Below, in pieces: positions 53,214 to 61,369 of a stretch of DNA of 64,000 nt (positions are counted from its first letter, which is position 1; every line of letters starts with the position of its first letter). The notes below the pieces were generated by a model, which was given only the letters and a program-made list of their open reading frames with translations, did no database searches and had not been told where the DNA came from. The translations under genes were made by a program, and so were the position numbers. The stretch spans positions 32,571-96,570 of the forward strand of contig NZ_JANPLK010000015.1 of the NCBI RefSeq assembly GCF_031426495.1, in the 5' to 3' direction. Source of the DNA: Gemmatimonas sp. GTDB taxonomy: Bacteria; Gemmatimonadota; Gemmatimonadetes; Gemmatimonadales; Gemmatimonadaceae.

Positions 53214-53534
53214 TCAGGGAGCGTCCGCTCGGCCCGCAAATCCCATCGAGCACCAGTTGGAATCGGTCGACCCAACGTCCTTCGCCGTGCACGCGATCCA
53301 TGTGCGTCCCGTCTGAGTGTCTAGGAGCATAATGTTGCGCGCGAGTTCCGGCGTGCCGTTGACGATGACAAATCGTCCGTTCCGCGTCGAATCCAGTTGC
53401 GCCATCTTCTGCTGCAATTGCAGCTCGAGAACATCCGTCCGTAAGGCGGCGACCTCACGCGAGTTGCAGGCGCTCATCATCACGGTTGCAGCGACAGCGG
53501 TGCCGATCAAGGACAGTCGATTCAATGTGGTCAT
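53214..53534 (-). CDS. Small putative lipoprotein
   Basis: The product has 106 residues with signal peptide and lipobox MMSAC (cysteine near residue 23), followed by a short heptad-like helix (VAALRTDVLELQLQQKM) and a small globular end with two cysteines. Convergent with the HEPN-like gene, 31 bp away. Function unknown. Confidence 0.6.
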   Translation of the reverse strand: MTTLNRLSLIGTAVAATVMMSACNSREVAALRTDVLELQLQQKMAQLDSTRNGRFVIVNGTPELARNIMLLDTQTGRTWIACTAKDVGSTDSNWCSMGFAGRADAP

Positions 53535-53742
53535 GGGGAGAGACGGTATCGCTCAATAGAGCCCGGCGCAACAGCGCGAGGTCGCTCCGCGTATCGATCG
53601 TGCGCAGATAGTGCCGAGCGTGCGCTGCTTGGCGGCTCGCACCCAGTATCGTCACGTGGATCGGCGAGCGTCGAGGCGGGTCCATACCGCCGCTGGGAGC
53701 CAGCGGATTATCCGGAGGGACTTGCGAAGCACGGCAGCGCAA

Positions 53743-53866
53743 TTGATATTCTCTTATCAACGGCCTGAAAATGCGGCGGCCGATTACGCCCGCCGCGACA
53801 GCCCTCCAGCAACAAGTGCTTCCTGAGAAATCAGGGGCGTTTGCAGCTGGGGGGCTTTTTTGTTTT
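53743..53866 (+). ncRNA. Structured RNA/attenuator upstream of the AlpA-like gene
   Basis: The 354-bp space 53535-53888 has no convincing gene but strong structure at its right end. TTGATA-N6-TATCAA (53743-53760) could be an operator or -35 region. GCGGCGG/CCGCCGC (53773-53779, 53790-53796) forms a first hairpin. AGCCCTCCAGC (53800-53810) pairs with GCTGGGGGGCT (53846-53856), enclosing a small hairpin CCTGA-GAAA-TCAGG, and is followed by six T and GTTTT. The last part is a clear intrinsic terminator placed before, not after, an operon. It suggests a small RNA or leader controlling the replication genes. Confidence 0.55.
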
Positions 53867-53888
53867 CCCTCTTCCCGGAGTCCGATCC

Positions 53889-54131
53889 ATGGAGCAACTG
53901 ACGCAGCACGACGAACGATCCGCCCCGTTCCTCACAGCGGTGGACGCCGCCCGCTTTCTCGGACTGTCTGTCCGTACGCTCAACAACTGGCGATGGCTGG
54001 GCGGCGGGCGCGGGCCCGAGTTCCATCGCATTGGCACGGCGATCCGCTATCGCCGAAGCGACCTCGAAGCCTGGCTGTCGAAGCGGCGCTTCCACAGCAC
54101 CAGCGAAGCCGATCAGCGCGTTGCGGCGTGA
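53889..54131 (+). CDS. AlpA/excisionase-like helix-turn-helix protein
   Basis: The product has 80 residues with a MerR-like winged helix typical of AlpA and excisionases: FLTAVDAARFLGLSVRTLNNW, cited by its start, then the wing GTAIRYRRSDLEAWLSKRR. It is the first gene of the replication element and follows the terminator-like leader. It probably regulates the element or directs excision. No integrase is seen next to it. Confidence 0.8.
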   Translation: MEQLTQHDERSAPFLTAVDAARFLGLSVRTLNNWRWLGGGRGPEFHRIGTAIRYRRSDLEAWLSKRRFHSTSEADQRVAA

Positions 54132-54213
54132 CCTCAAACGCAACGCGCCCCGACTCTGAATCGGGGCGCGCGTGCACTTCCTCTCGGACTCTAACTCCAT
54201 CGAGGCTAGAAAA

Positions 54214-54561
54214 ATGTACCGTCACAGTAAGCGGACGGCTACGGCCGACCGCCGCCCTTCGTACCTCACGTTGGTTGCTGCCACCGTCCCCCCACGCACG
54301 GGGCTCGACAGACAGCCGTTCCCCATGATCCGCAGTGCTGACGACAAGCGCTCCGATCGCATCGCTTTGGAGAAACTGCACGTGCAGCGTCTGCTCGTGT
54401 TGGTAATCGTGACCTTGCGGAAGCAGCACGGCACCGGAAAGGACGGCATTCGACTCTTCATCAACGTGCTTGACGCGGCATTCGGCTGGTCCGATCGGCT
54501 CGGCGCGAACTGGATGAACGCCGCGCGGCGTCGGGCGTACCTCACGGGACGCGCAGCATGA
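54214..54561 (+). CDS. Unknown protein of the mobile element
   Basis: The product has 115 residues, basic and mostly helical (LEKLHVQRLLVLVIVTLRKQ). No motif recognised. The ATG at 54214 is preferred over an upstream one at 54172. Its stop overlaps the next start (ATGA), placing it in the same operon as the primase gene. Confidence 0.5.
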   Translation: MYRHSKRTATADRRPSYLTLVAATVPPRTGLDRQPFPMIRSADDKRSDRIALEKLHVQRLLVLVIVTLRKQHGTGKDGIRLFINVLDAAFGWSDRLGANWMNAARRRAYLTGRAA

Positions 54562-54995
54562 CGCGTCGCAGAGACTCCCAAACGGCGCAGCTCGGGTCCC
54601 AATCGCACTTATCGCTTCTCGCCGACACGCACACGCCCCCCGTGCGTCCGAGCTTTGCCCAAATGGCGCTCGGCGACCTGCGGCACGCGCGACTCCCCGA
54701 TCCGCCCGTGCGTTCGCACAATACGTTGAGGCCTAATGCGCCCACGCCGGCGAGTGTGCGCCGTCTCGTGAATCCGACACTACGGCTCGCCGCCAAAGCA
54801 ACGAAGGTTCACGAAGTGCAATCGCTCTTCGTGCGTTTGCAGCGATTGCAAGCCGAGCTGGCGACCATCGCGCTGGCCGATCGTGACGCCGAGCTGTGGC
54901 GACGCAACGAGGCCGGGCGGGTTCTCGTTGAAGAGGGCGCGTCGATCTACTCGCCAACGCCGGAGCCGCGCGCACACGCGGGCGGGCACCGGTGA
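54558..54995 (+). CDS. Unknown protein of the mobile element
   Basis: The product has 145 residues. The first 70 are Pro/Arg-rich and probably disordered; residues 75-120 form a helical segment (VHEVQSLFVRLQRLQAELATI) that could be a coiled coil. It overlaps the genes on both sides by four bases. No family recognised. Confidence 0.5.
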   Translation: MTRRRDSQTAQLGSQSHLSLLADTHTPPVRPSFAQMALGDLRHARLPDPPVRSHNTLRPNAPTPASVRRLVNPTLRLAAKATKVHEVQSLFVRLQRLQAELATIALADRDAELWRRNEAGRVLVEEGASIYSPTPEPRAHAGGHR

Positions 54996-55849
54996 ACCCG
55001 CCCGCGACACTCGCGCAGGCCGCGATGTCCTGGGCAGAACAAGGCGCCGCCATCTTCCCGTTGATACCGAAGGGGAAGGTGCCGCTTGCCGGGTCTCAGG
55101 GGCACTTGGCCGCGCGCGCGGACGCGGGCCCGTGGCTCGGCGGCATCCCGTACAACATCGGGTTCTTGCCGGCGAGTCTCGGCCTCGTCGCGATTGACGT
55201 CGATCGGCCCGAACACTGGGACGATGCGCAGCGTTGGGGGCTGTTGGCTGAACCCACCTTCGAAGTGGTGACGCCGAAGGGGCGACACTTCTATTTTCGC
55301 GGGCGCGCGCCGTTGAACGGCTGCCCTGTCGACTCGCTGATCGTGCGGGCCGCGCGCGGCTACACGGTGCTTCCGCCGAGCGAGACGCCTGACGGTGTCT
55401 ATTGCGCACACACCGGACCGGCGGACGCGATCGCGCTGCCGCCTGCCTTCGCGTCGCGGCTCTTGGCGCAATCCGCTCCCGCGGCAGCACGAGAGCGTGT
55501 CGCACAGGTGTTCACAGGGCGCCGGATCAACGAGGGCAACCGCCATCCCGCGCTATGCACGCTCGCGGGCCATCTCGCCGCCCATCAGATCGACGAATCC
55601 GCGGCGCTTGAGCTCGTCCACGCGTGGAACGCGCAGTACTGCGACCCACCGAAGGGCGCGCCCGAAGTCACGAAGCTGGTGACAGACATCTTCGGCAAGG
55701 AACGGCAGCGCGTCGGCCAGTGTGTCCGTCGCCTGCTCGACGCCGACAACGCGGAGCCAGCTCTCGCCGTGACGTCGCACCGGCGGCGCCCCTTTGGCTG
55801 GCAGTCCGACTCAGTGACGCGCCGGCGCAGCTTTGGGGGCGGCCGATGA
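54992..55849 (+). CDS. Primase-polymerase (PrimPol, bifunctional DNA primase/polymerase N-terminal domain)
   Basis: The product has 285 residues. The AEP fold starts WAEQGAAIFPLIPKGKVPL, has the metal aspartates in LVAIDVDRPEHW and the HFYF strand in TPKGRHFYFRG. A smaller helical domain (about 165-250) resembles primase C-terminal regions. It makes primers, and possibly DNA, for replication of the element. The GTG start overlaps the previous stop (GTGA). The ATPase gene follows with an ATGA overlap, a common arrangement in phages and satellites. Confidence 0.8.
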   Translation: MNPPATLAQAAMSWAEQGAAIFPLIPKGKVPLAGSQGHLAARADAGPWLGGIPYNIGFLPASLGLVAIDVDRPEHWDDAQRWGLLAEPTFEVVTPKGRHFYFRGRAPLNGCPVDSLIVRAARGYTVLPPSETPDGVYCAHTGPADAIALPPAFASRLLAQSAPAAARERVAQVFTGRRINEGNRHPALCTLAGHLAAHQIDESAALELVHAWNAQYCDPPKGAPEVTKLVTDIFGKERQRVGQCVRRLLDADNAEPALAVTSHRRRPFGWQSDSVTRRRSFGGGR

Positions 55850-56928
55850 ACATTCTGCTCCCCTCGGAGCTGATGGCCGAATCTGAGACGCTCGAGTACC
55901 ACGTCGAGCACCTGCTCCCGGTGCGCTCCCTCGTCACGCTGTGGGCGCCGAGTGGCATCGGCAAGACGTTCGTGATGCTCGACCTCGCGCTCCACGTGGC
56001 CGCGGGGAAGCCGTGGCACGATCACCCCGTGCAGCAGTCGCCCGTGCTCTACGTCGTGGGGGAAGGCTTTGCCGGTATGCGCAGCCGCGTCGCGGCCTGG
56101 TGTGCGGAGCACGAGGTCGAACCGAGTTGGCTCGACCCATGGATCGGCTTTCGACGGATCCCATTCGATGTCGCGTCGGCCGATACGTGCAACGAGGTGC
56201 GTGCTGAACTGGCGTCGAAGCGGCTCGCGCCGGGCCTCGTGATCCTTGATACGCTCTCGGCCAACGCCGCACCGGGGTTCGATGAATCGAAAACGGCCGA
56301 CATGAAGCTTTTGCTCGACGGCGCACGGGCGCTGCGCGATGACTTCGCCTGCAGCGTGATCCTCGTGCACCACACCGGCCACGACCAGAGCCGGGAGCGC
56401 GGCAGCTCGGACCTGCGCGCGGCCATGGACGTGTCGTTGTCGCTCAAGACGACGGGCGGGGACATGCGGCTTCTCACCATTGAGAAGGCGCGCGACTTCG
56501 CGGCGCCGGATCCGATCAAGCTCGCGCTGCGCGAGCGCCACGGCGCCCGGGTGATCGAGCGGTTGTCCTCGTTAGAAGAGGGCTTGAAGCCCGCGCAGCG
56601 GGCGGTCCTACTAGTGCTCGCCGAGGTTGGCCAAGGTGAGCCGGTGAAGGCGTCCGATTGGCAACGGTCCGCAGGGTACGCGGCCGGGCACTTCTATCGG
56701 CTCCGCGAGGAGTTGTTGAAGCTCAAGCTGATCTTGAACGTGCCGAAGAAGGGATACGCGCTCACCGAGGGTGGTGCCGCGGTGGTCGCTGAGTCGCAGG
56801 CCGCCGACCTACTCACTCACTCTCATTCCGCTCTCATTGGGCAAAATGAGAGTGGAATTCACTCACTCTCATCTCCTCCCCCTACTAGGGGAGAGTATGA
56901 GAGCGATTCGGGCGCGCTTGCCGCGTGA
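55846..56928 (+). CDS. RepA/RecA-like replicative ATPase
   Basis: The product has 360 residues: a RecA-type ATPase (AAA_25/RepA group) with Walker A APSGIGKT (34-41), PVLYVVGEGFAGMRSRV, Walker B LVILDTLSANAAPG and the H-H sensor region VILVHHTGHDQSRERGSS, given by its start. A C-terminal winged-helix-like segment follows (about 250-315). It is likely the element's hexameric helicase or helicase loader, paired with the PrimPol. The last 40 codons contain the iteron-like repeats described separately. Confidence 0.82.
   Translation: MNILLPSELMAESETLEYHVEHLLPVRSLVTLWAPSGIGKTFVMLDLALHVAAGKPWHDHPVQQSPVLYVVGEGFAGMRSRVAAWCAEHEVEPSWLDPWIGFRRIPFDVASADTCNEVRAELASKRLAPGLVILDTLSANAAPGFDESKTADMKLLLDGARALRDDFACSVILVHHTGHDQSRERGSSDLRAAMDVSLSLKTTGGDMRLLTIEKARDFAAPDPIKLALRERHGARVIERLSSLEEGLKPAQRAVLLVLAEVGQGEPVKASDWQRSAGYAAGHFYRLREELLKLKLILNVPKKGYALTEGGAAVVAESQAADLLTHSHSALIGQNESGIHSLSSPPPTRGEYESDSGALAA
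56820..56903. repeat. Iteron-like CTCTCAT repeats (candidate replication origin)
   Basis: Five copies of the heptamer CTCTCAT or its complement fall within 84 bp: direct at 56820-56826, 56831-56837 and 56866-56872, inverted at 56846-56852 and 56897-56903. Copies two and three form the dyad CTCTCATT-GGGCAA-AATGAGAG. ACTCACTCAC and ACTCACTCTC add further short repeats. The cluster lies at the 3' end of the RepA-like gene, a usual place for an origin. A coding origin or a regulator site are the alternatives. Confidence 0.5.
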
Positions 56929-57013
56929 GGCGGTGGGTAGCTGACGGATCCGATAGGCAAGGCGATCCCACGGGGCGAATAACGCCCTTCTCTCGCAAAA
57001 TCCGGAGGTACAT

Positions 57014-57667
57014 GTGGGCGGGTACGGTTCTTCACGATGGGGCACACACCAAGCGGCAACGACGCGCGAAGAAGCCGTCCGGTTGCCCGCGCGCACGTTG
57101 CGCGAGCCGTTGACCCGGGCGATTCGCGCGGCGCGATCCACGTCTCGCGCAACGGCGCCGGTGCTGGCGATTGGTGAAATCGGCGTCGTGGTTCAGGGCG
57201 TTATCGATGCCCGCATTGTGGACGGCGTCGGGCTCGGTGCCACCCTCAGCGCGCTCGTTTCGACGCCATGGGGCACGCGGACGCGACTTGAGGCGGGCCT
57301 CAGTGCCCGTGAGCAGCCGTTGGGCGGCTTACGGTGGCAGTGGTACTGCCCGCGATGCGCGCGGCCGTGTCGGGCCCTCTACGCGCTGCCGGCCGCCGCG
57401 TGGTGGGCGTGTCGCCAGTGCCATGGAGTGAAATACGCATCACAGCGCCGTGATGCCGCGCGCCGACGTGTGTTTCGCGCCTCCCGACTGGCCCGTATTG
57501 CCGGCGCATCGACGGAACTGCTCAGGCTCGAGGCCTTCCCTACGGAACGCCCTCGTCGAATGTGGGCACGTCGCTTTGAGGCACTGGCAACGGAGCACGA
57601 ATCGCTGATCGCGGAGGCCGATCGCATCCGTCTCGGGGCGCTATTGAGGGCGCTTGAGCGGCATTGA
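57014..57667 (+). CDS. Zinc-ribbon protein of a phage/mobile-element family
   Basis: The product has 217 residues and begins GGYGSSRWG, as in a widespread uncharacterised family (MGGxGSGRW). Central cysteines C112, C115 and C119 with C133, C136 and H137 form a zinc ribbon (YCPRCARPC and WACRQCHGVKYASQ). The C-terminus is a long helix. The GTG start has an excellent GGAGG site four to five bases away. Function unknown. Confidence 0.7.
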   Translation: MGGYGSSRWGTHQAATTREEAVRLPARTLREPLTRAIRAARSTSRATAPVLAIGEIGVVVQGVIDARIVDGVGLGATLSALVSTPWGTRTRLEAGLSAREQPLGGLRWQWYCPRCARPCRALYALPAAAWWACRQCHGVKYASQRRDAARRRVFRASRLARIAGASTELLRLEAFPTERPRRMWARRFEALATEHESLIAEADRIRLGALLRALERH

Positions 57668-57692
57668 CAAATCGGTCATAATGACCGATATC
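57664..57692 (+). promoter_or_regulatory. Promoter with a perfect 19-bp palindromic operator
   Basis: TTGACA (57664-57669) is a consensus -35 that overlaps the previous stop codon. GATATC lies 17 bases on as a weak -10. Between them is the perfect palindrome ATCGGTCAT-A-ATGACCGAT (57671-57689). A repressor bound here would block the promoter. It drives the small HTH gene and the genes after it. Confidence 0.65.
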
Positions 57693-57723
57693 TGATCCAT
57701 CTCTCTTTCTCTCCGAGGTGTGC

Positions 57724-57903
57724 ATGTCCGCTGTTGAATGCTCCACGGTGACCCTCACGCAAGCCGCAGCACGGCTCCGCCGCAGCTACAACCAAGTCCT
57801 GCGCTGCGTTCTGCTGGGCGAACTGCCGGGGCACCAGGACGATCGCGGTCGTTGGCACGTCGAGGCTAGCGCGTTGCCCGCGCCGTCGACGGGTTCGCCA
57901 TAG
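57724..57903 (+). CDS. Small helix-turn-helix DNA-binding protein
   Basis: The product has 59 residues, an excisionase/MerR-type winged helix: TLTQAAARLRRSYNQVLRCVL followed by GELPGHQDDRGRWHVEASAL, cited by their starts. It lies 32 bp after the operator-promoter, after a GAGGTG site. It may be the autoregulator that binds that operator. It overlaps the next gene (TAGTG). Confidence 0.65.
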   Translation: MSAVECSTVTLTQAAARLRRSYNQVLRCVLLGELPGHQDDRGRWHVEASALPAPSTGSP

Positions 57904-58292
57904 TGCGCGACGAGACGGCGATGGAGCTGGCGATCGCGCAGCACATGGCGCCCGACCTCCGCAGCGCGTGCGTGACGTGGATGCAGGGCGCGTCCGAGAA
58001 GCAGCGCACCGCCCTCTTTGCTCTTCGCCCCAACGTGGCGGCCGAAGTGTTTCGCGAGTTGCTGCGGGCGCGCGACGAGTATTTCGCCGAATGCGCCGTG
58101 ATTTTGTCGGGGCTTGAGCAGTTCGCGGATTTGTATGGACGGTCTGGCGCCGCGTCGTCGACGACCGAGAAGAGCGATGGGCCCTCGTCGGGCGCGAGAC
58201 CGGAGTGTCGGTCGCCGCGCCCATCGTCTTTTCGGCGCCGATCGCCGCGCGCCGTTCTCCGACCGGATCCGCCCCATGACCGCACCCGTTAG
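57903..58292 (+). CDS. Unknown protein of the mobile element
   Basis: The product has 129 residues. The first 80 are helical (ELAIAQHMAPDLRSACVTWM), while the last 50 are Ser/Arg/Pro-rich and probably disordered. The GTG start overlaps the preceding stop. It overlaps the start of the large virion-like gene by 17 bases. No family recognised. Confidence 0.5.
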   Translation: MRDETAMELAIAQHMAPDLRSACVTWMQGASEKQRTALFALRPNVAAEVFRELLRARDEYFAECAVILSGLEQFADLYGRSGAASSTTEKSDGPSSGARPECRSPRPSSFRRRSPRAVLRPDPPHDRTR

Positions 58293-61017
58293 GCCCCGCG
58301 CCTCACTGACGCAGCTCGCCCCACGCCGCGCCGAGTACGAACGCGAGAAGGCACTGTATGGGAAGTACCAGCAGGAGAAGGCCGCGTATGCCGCTGGCGT
58401 CGTCTCGGCACCGATCGAGAGTCGGAGCGCCGACGATCCGGAGATCCGACGGCTCTGGGGTGAGTATCAAGCCAGCAAGCAGACCACCGCGGATGCCCCG
58501 GCCGCCACACGCACCGCCCCCGGGATCGTCGATCGCGAGCGCGCGCGCCAAGCGGGCTATTCGGATGAGGAGATCGACGCGTTTGAGCGCACGCAACCGG
58601 CGCCTCCAACCCCACGCCGCCGCCGCACGCTTGATGAGATCGCAGACGCGACGTTGGGCCCGAACGACGATCCGATCCAAGCGGCCATCAAACAGGCGAA
58701 AGCCGAGATGGCGACGGAGCAGGCCGCACAGACGCAGCAGAACACACGCCCGAGCAACCCGCGCCTCCCCACCTTTGCGAGCGAATCCACCGGCGCCCGC
58801 ACGACCCCGCGCGCGGCCGGTGACGTGGGGTTCGTTGATCCGCTCGGTATGGGCGCCAATGCGCTGCAAGGTGCGGCCTTCGAATTCGCGGACGAGGGCG
58901 CTGGCGTCGTGGGCGGGTTGGCCGCGTTGGCGCGTGGCAAGCCGTACCGCCAAGGCCAGACTGATGCGCGCGCCGCGTTTACCAGCACCGCCAATCGTTA
59001 CGCCGAGCAACACCCCGGCGGCGCGGCCCTGTCCAAGATCACGGGCGCGGCCGTTCCGGCGCTGTTGTCGTTCGGTGCCAGCGCGCCCGAATCGATCGGC
59101 GCCGCCTCGCTCTCGCAACTCGCTCGCACCGGTGCGAAAACGGGCGCCGCCTATGGGGCAGCGGCCGGCGTCGGGAGCGGTGACGGGCTGTCCGATCGCG
59201 TCGGGCGCGGCGTCATGGGGGCGGCCGTGGGGGGCGTTGCGGGCGCGGTGCTGCCTGCCGTTGCCGTTGGTGCGGCTCGTGCCCCCGGCCGCATTGCCGC
59301 GACGGCGGAGGACTTGGCAGCACGCGCACCGGTGCTGCAGCCGTTGGCGCGCAAACTGTCGGACTTGGCGCGGTCGTCCGACCAGATGATCAGCCGCGCG
59401 ACAGGGGCGAGCGCAGCACCGGCCCTCCCGCTGCGCACGCGGCAAGCGATGGACGCCATGTCCAGCCGACTCGATGACGGCGCCTTCAGTGAGCTCCGGA
59501 CGATGAACGCCACGAACATGGCCGATGATTCGCCGGAAATGCTCGCGACGATGGTGCCCGAGAACGCGCAGCGCACGTTCCGCGCTGCCGATGCGCTGTC
59601 GGACAACGGCGACACGCGTACCGCGCTGACGGAACGGCTTCGCCAACAGGGACCCAACCTGGCGAACCGCATTGACGGGCCGGAAATCACGTCCAACGTG
59701 ACCCTTCCGGCGCTCAAGGCCGAGGCCCAACAGCGCGCAGAAACGTTGTTCGAAACGGCGCACGCCGCACCCGATGCCGTGGCGCCTGAGGTGCTCGACC
59801 TGTTCAATACGCCGCTTGGGAAGTCGATGTACGAGCGCGCGCGCACGAAGGCGGCCAATGATCTGCGGTGGCGATCCGACCTGCCGGCGGCGGAGACGCT
59901 GCAGCGTGCCCCCGCACAAGCGGCCGAGGCGACGTATGCGCGGATCATGCAGGGTGACGGCCCGTTGCCACCCCTGCCGAATACGCTGAGCGACGACGTG
60001 CGACAGGGCGCGGCCCTCGCGCTCGAGGAACTGCGCACGGCAGGGCAGGCGATCACCCCAGAGCTCGAGCAGCGCGTCACGGCGGCCACGTTCGCGGCGC
60101 GCGAAGCAGCGGACGCCGCACAGCCCACCATGCCGGTTAAGGTGCTGCACTGGTGGAAGATCGAATACGATGACGCGATCGAACAGGCGATCAAGCAGGG
60201 AGACAACGGGCAGGCGCGTATTCTTGGACAGCATCGCGACCGCCTGATGAGCGTCCTACGCGATGAGGAACGGGCGCCCTCGATGGCGGAAGCGCTGCGC
60301 GCCTACGAAATCCCCATGGCGAACGCGGACGCGGTGCACACGGCGCTCTCAGGAGACCCGGCGCGGTTGCTTCAGAGTGCGACGAACGCGCCGCCTCGCG
60401 CAGTGAAGGCGGAGCTAGCGCAGTTGGCGAGCGGCCGCAATCCGCAGTCGGCACAGTGGTACCGGGACGCGGGCAAGCAGGCGGTGCGCGATCACCTCGC
60501 CAAGATTCGCCCCGATCGCGACGTGACGAAGGTGCTGTTCCCGGACGGCCCGAAGGATGAACTGTTGCAAGCGCTCCTCTCACCGGAACAGGGGGCCGCG
60601 TTCGGCCGTCAGTTGGGACGCGAGCAACGCACCGGCACGGCGGCGGACAACATTCTCCGCAACTCTTCGACGGCACGGAACGCTGAGGACCTGCGCAACT
60701 TCAACACGCTCGCGAACGGCGGTGGAGCGCTTCCGTTGTCGCGGCGCGGTACGTCCATGGCGGAGGACGTTGTGCAGTCCGGCTCAATCCGGGCGCCGTT
60801 GCTCCGCCGTGCGGCCGAATGGCTCGGCAACCGCCGCGAGCTATCGTCTCGTGAGGTGGCGCGAGAAGTCGACCGCCTCGGCACGTTGTCGGGCCCCGAA
60901 CTCGCGCAGTTGCTGGACCAATGGGAAGGCCGCGCCGCCACGGTTTACCGGCCGGCCGCGCTGCGGGCACGGATGGTCGGGCGCGTGGCCGGCAGTAGCA
61001 GCGGACAGCCCGAATAG
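58276..61017 (+). CDS. Large phage virion/ejection-like protein
   Basis: The product has 913 residues from the ATG at 58276. The first 180 residues are hydrophilic and Pro/Glu-rich. Residues 195-335 form an Ala/Gly-rich stretch starting FEFADEGAGVVGGLAALARGKPY and passing through repeated GAAxGxxxG patterns, very like internal or ejection proteins of tailed phages. The remainder is long-helical and hydrophilic, without an enzymatic motif. No capsid, portal, terminase or tail gene accompanies it. A cargo or effector carried by a satellite is an alternative. Confidence 0.55.
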   Translation: MTAPVRPRASLTQLAPRRAEYEREKALYGKYQQEKAAYAAGVVSAPIESRSADDPEIRRLWGEYQASKQTTADAPAATRTAPGIVDRERARQAGYSDEEIDAFERTQPAPPTPRRRRTLDEIADATLGPNDDPIQAAIKQAKAEMATEQAAQTQQNTRPSNPRLPTFASESTGARTTPRAAGDVGFVDPLGMGANALQGAAFEFADEGAGVVGGLAALARGKPYRQGQTDARAAFTSTANRYAEQHPGGAALSKITGAAVPALLSFGASAPESIGAASLSQLARTGAKTGAAYGAAAGVGSGDGLSDRVGRGVMGAAVGGVAGAVLPAVAVGAARAPGRIAATAEDLAARAPVLQPLARKLSDLARSSDQMISRATGASAAPALPLRTRQAMDAMSSRLDDGAFSELRTMNATNMADDSPEMLATMVPENAQRTFRAADALSDNGDTRTALTERLRQQGPNLANRIDGPEITSNVTLPALKAEAQQRAETLFETAHAAPDAVAPEVLDLFNTPLGKSMYERARTKAANDLRWRSDLPAAETLQRAPAQAAEATYARIMQGDGPLPPLPNTLSDDVRQGAALALEELRTAGQAITPELEQRVTAATFAAREAADAAQPTMPVKVLHWWKIEYDDAIEQAIKQGDNGQARILGQHRDRLMSVLRDEERAPSMAEALRAYEIPMANADAVHTALSGDPARLLQSATNAPPRAVKAELAQLASGRNPQSAQWYRDAGKQAVRDHLAKIRPDRDVTKVLFPDGPKDELLQALLSPEQGAAFGRQLGREQRTGTAADNILRNSSTARNAEDLRNFNTLANGGGALPLSRRGTSMAEDVVQSGSIRAPLLRRAAEWLGNRRELSSREVAREVDRLGTLSGPELAQLLDQWEGRAATVYRPAALRARMVGRVAGSSSGQPE

Positions 61018-61023
61018 CGGGGG

Positions 61024-61248
61024 CTACTTCTCGAGGCGGTCCACGGCGGTGGCGGGCGTGTGTACGCGGACGACCCGCCCGCCGATGGCGTCGAGGACGA
61101 TTACGTCCCCCGTGGCCGCCTCGCGTTCGACGACGTGATACCGGCGCGCGCCTTGCACGAAGTCGAGATAGAACCACACGCCGAGCACGAGCAACGCCGC
61201 GCACGCGAGCAACACTTTTGATGGCCACTGCAGGCGCGGGGGGTTCAT
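61024..61248 (-). CDS. Small single-TM membrane protein
   Basis: The product has 74 residues from the ATG at 61248: one membrane segment (VLLACAALLVLGVWFYLDFV) and a short beta-rich C-terminal part. An upstream in-frame ATG at 61344 would give 106 residues, but the extra part looks non-coding. Convergent with the virion-like gene, 6 bp away. Function unknown. Confidence 0.45.
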   Translation of the reverse strand: MNPPRLQWPSKVLLACAALLVLGVWFYLDFVQGARRYHVVEREAATGDVIVLDAIGGRVVRVHTPATAVDRLEK

Positions 61249-61369
61249 GGCGCGACGTGCCGAGGTGTACATCCACGCGCGTGCAGTAGCAACCGATTCG
61301 GCATGGTCGTGTGGTGCAGGGGAGAAATAGCGCGCGTACCGCAATGCGAATATCTAACGTCGGTTGAGC

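Noticed and set aside
53455..53760. Minus-strand ORF of 101 codons upstream of the small lipoprotein gene
   Set aside because: It overlaps the lipoprotein gene's start region in another frame, is Arg-rich and has no motif or ribosome site.
58303..60234. Minus-strand ORF of 643 codons
   Set aside because: Antisense to the virion-like gene. The plus frame has a ribosome-site context, operon overlap and sensible composition, while this one is Arg-rich without motifs.
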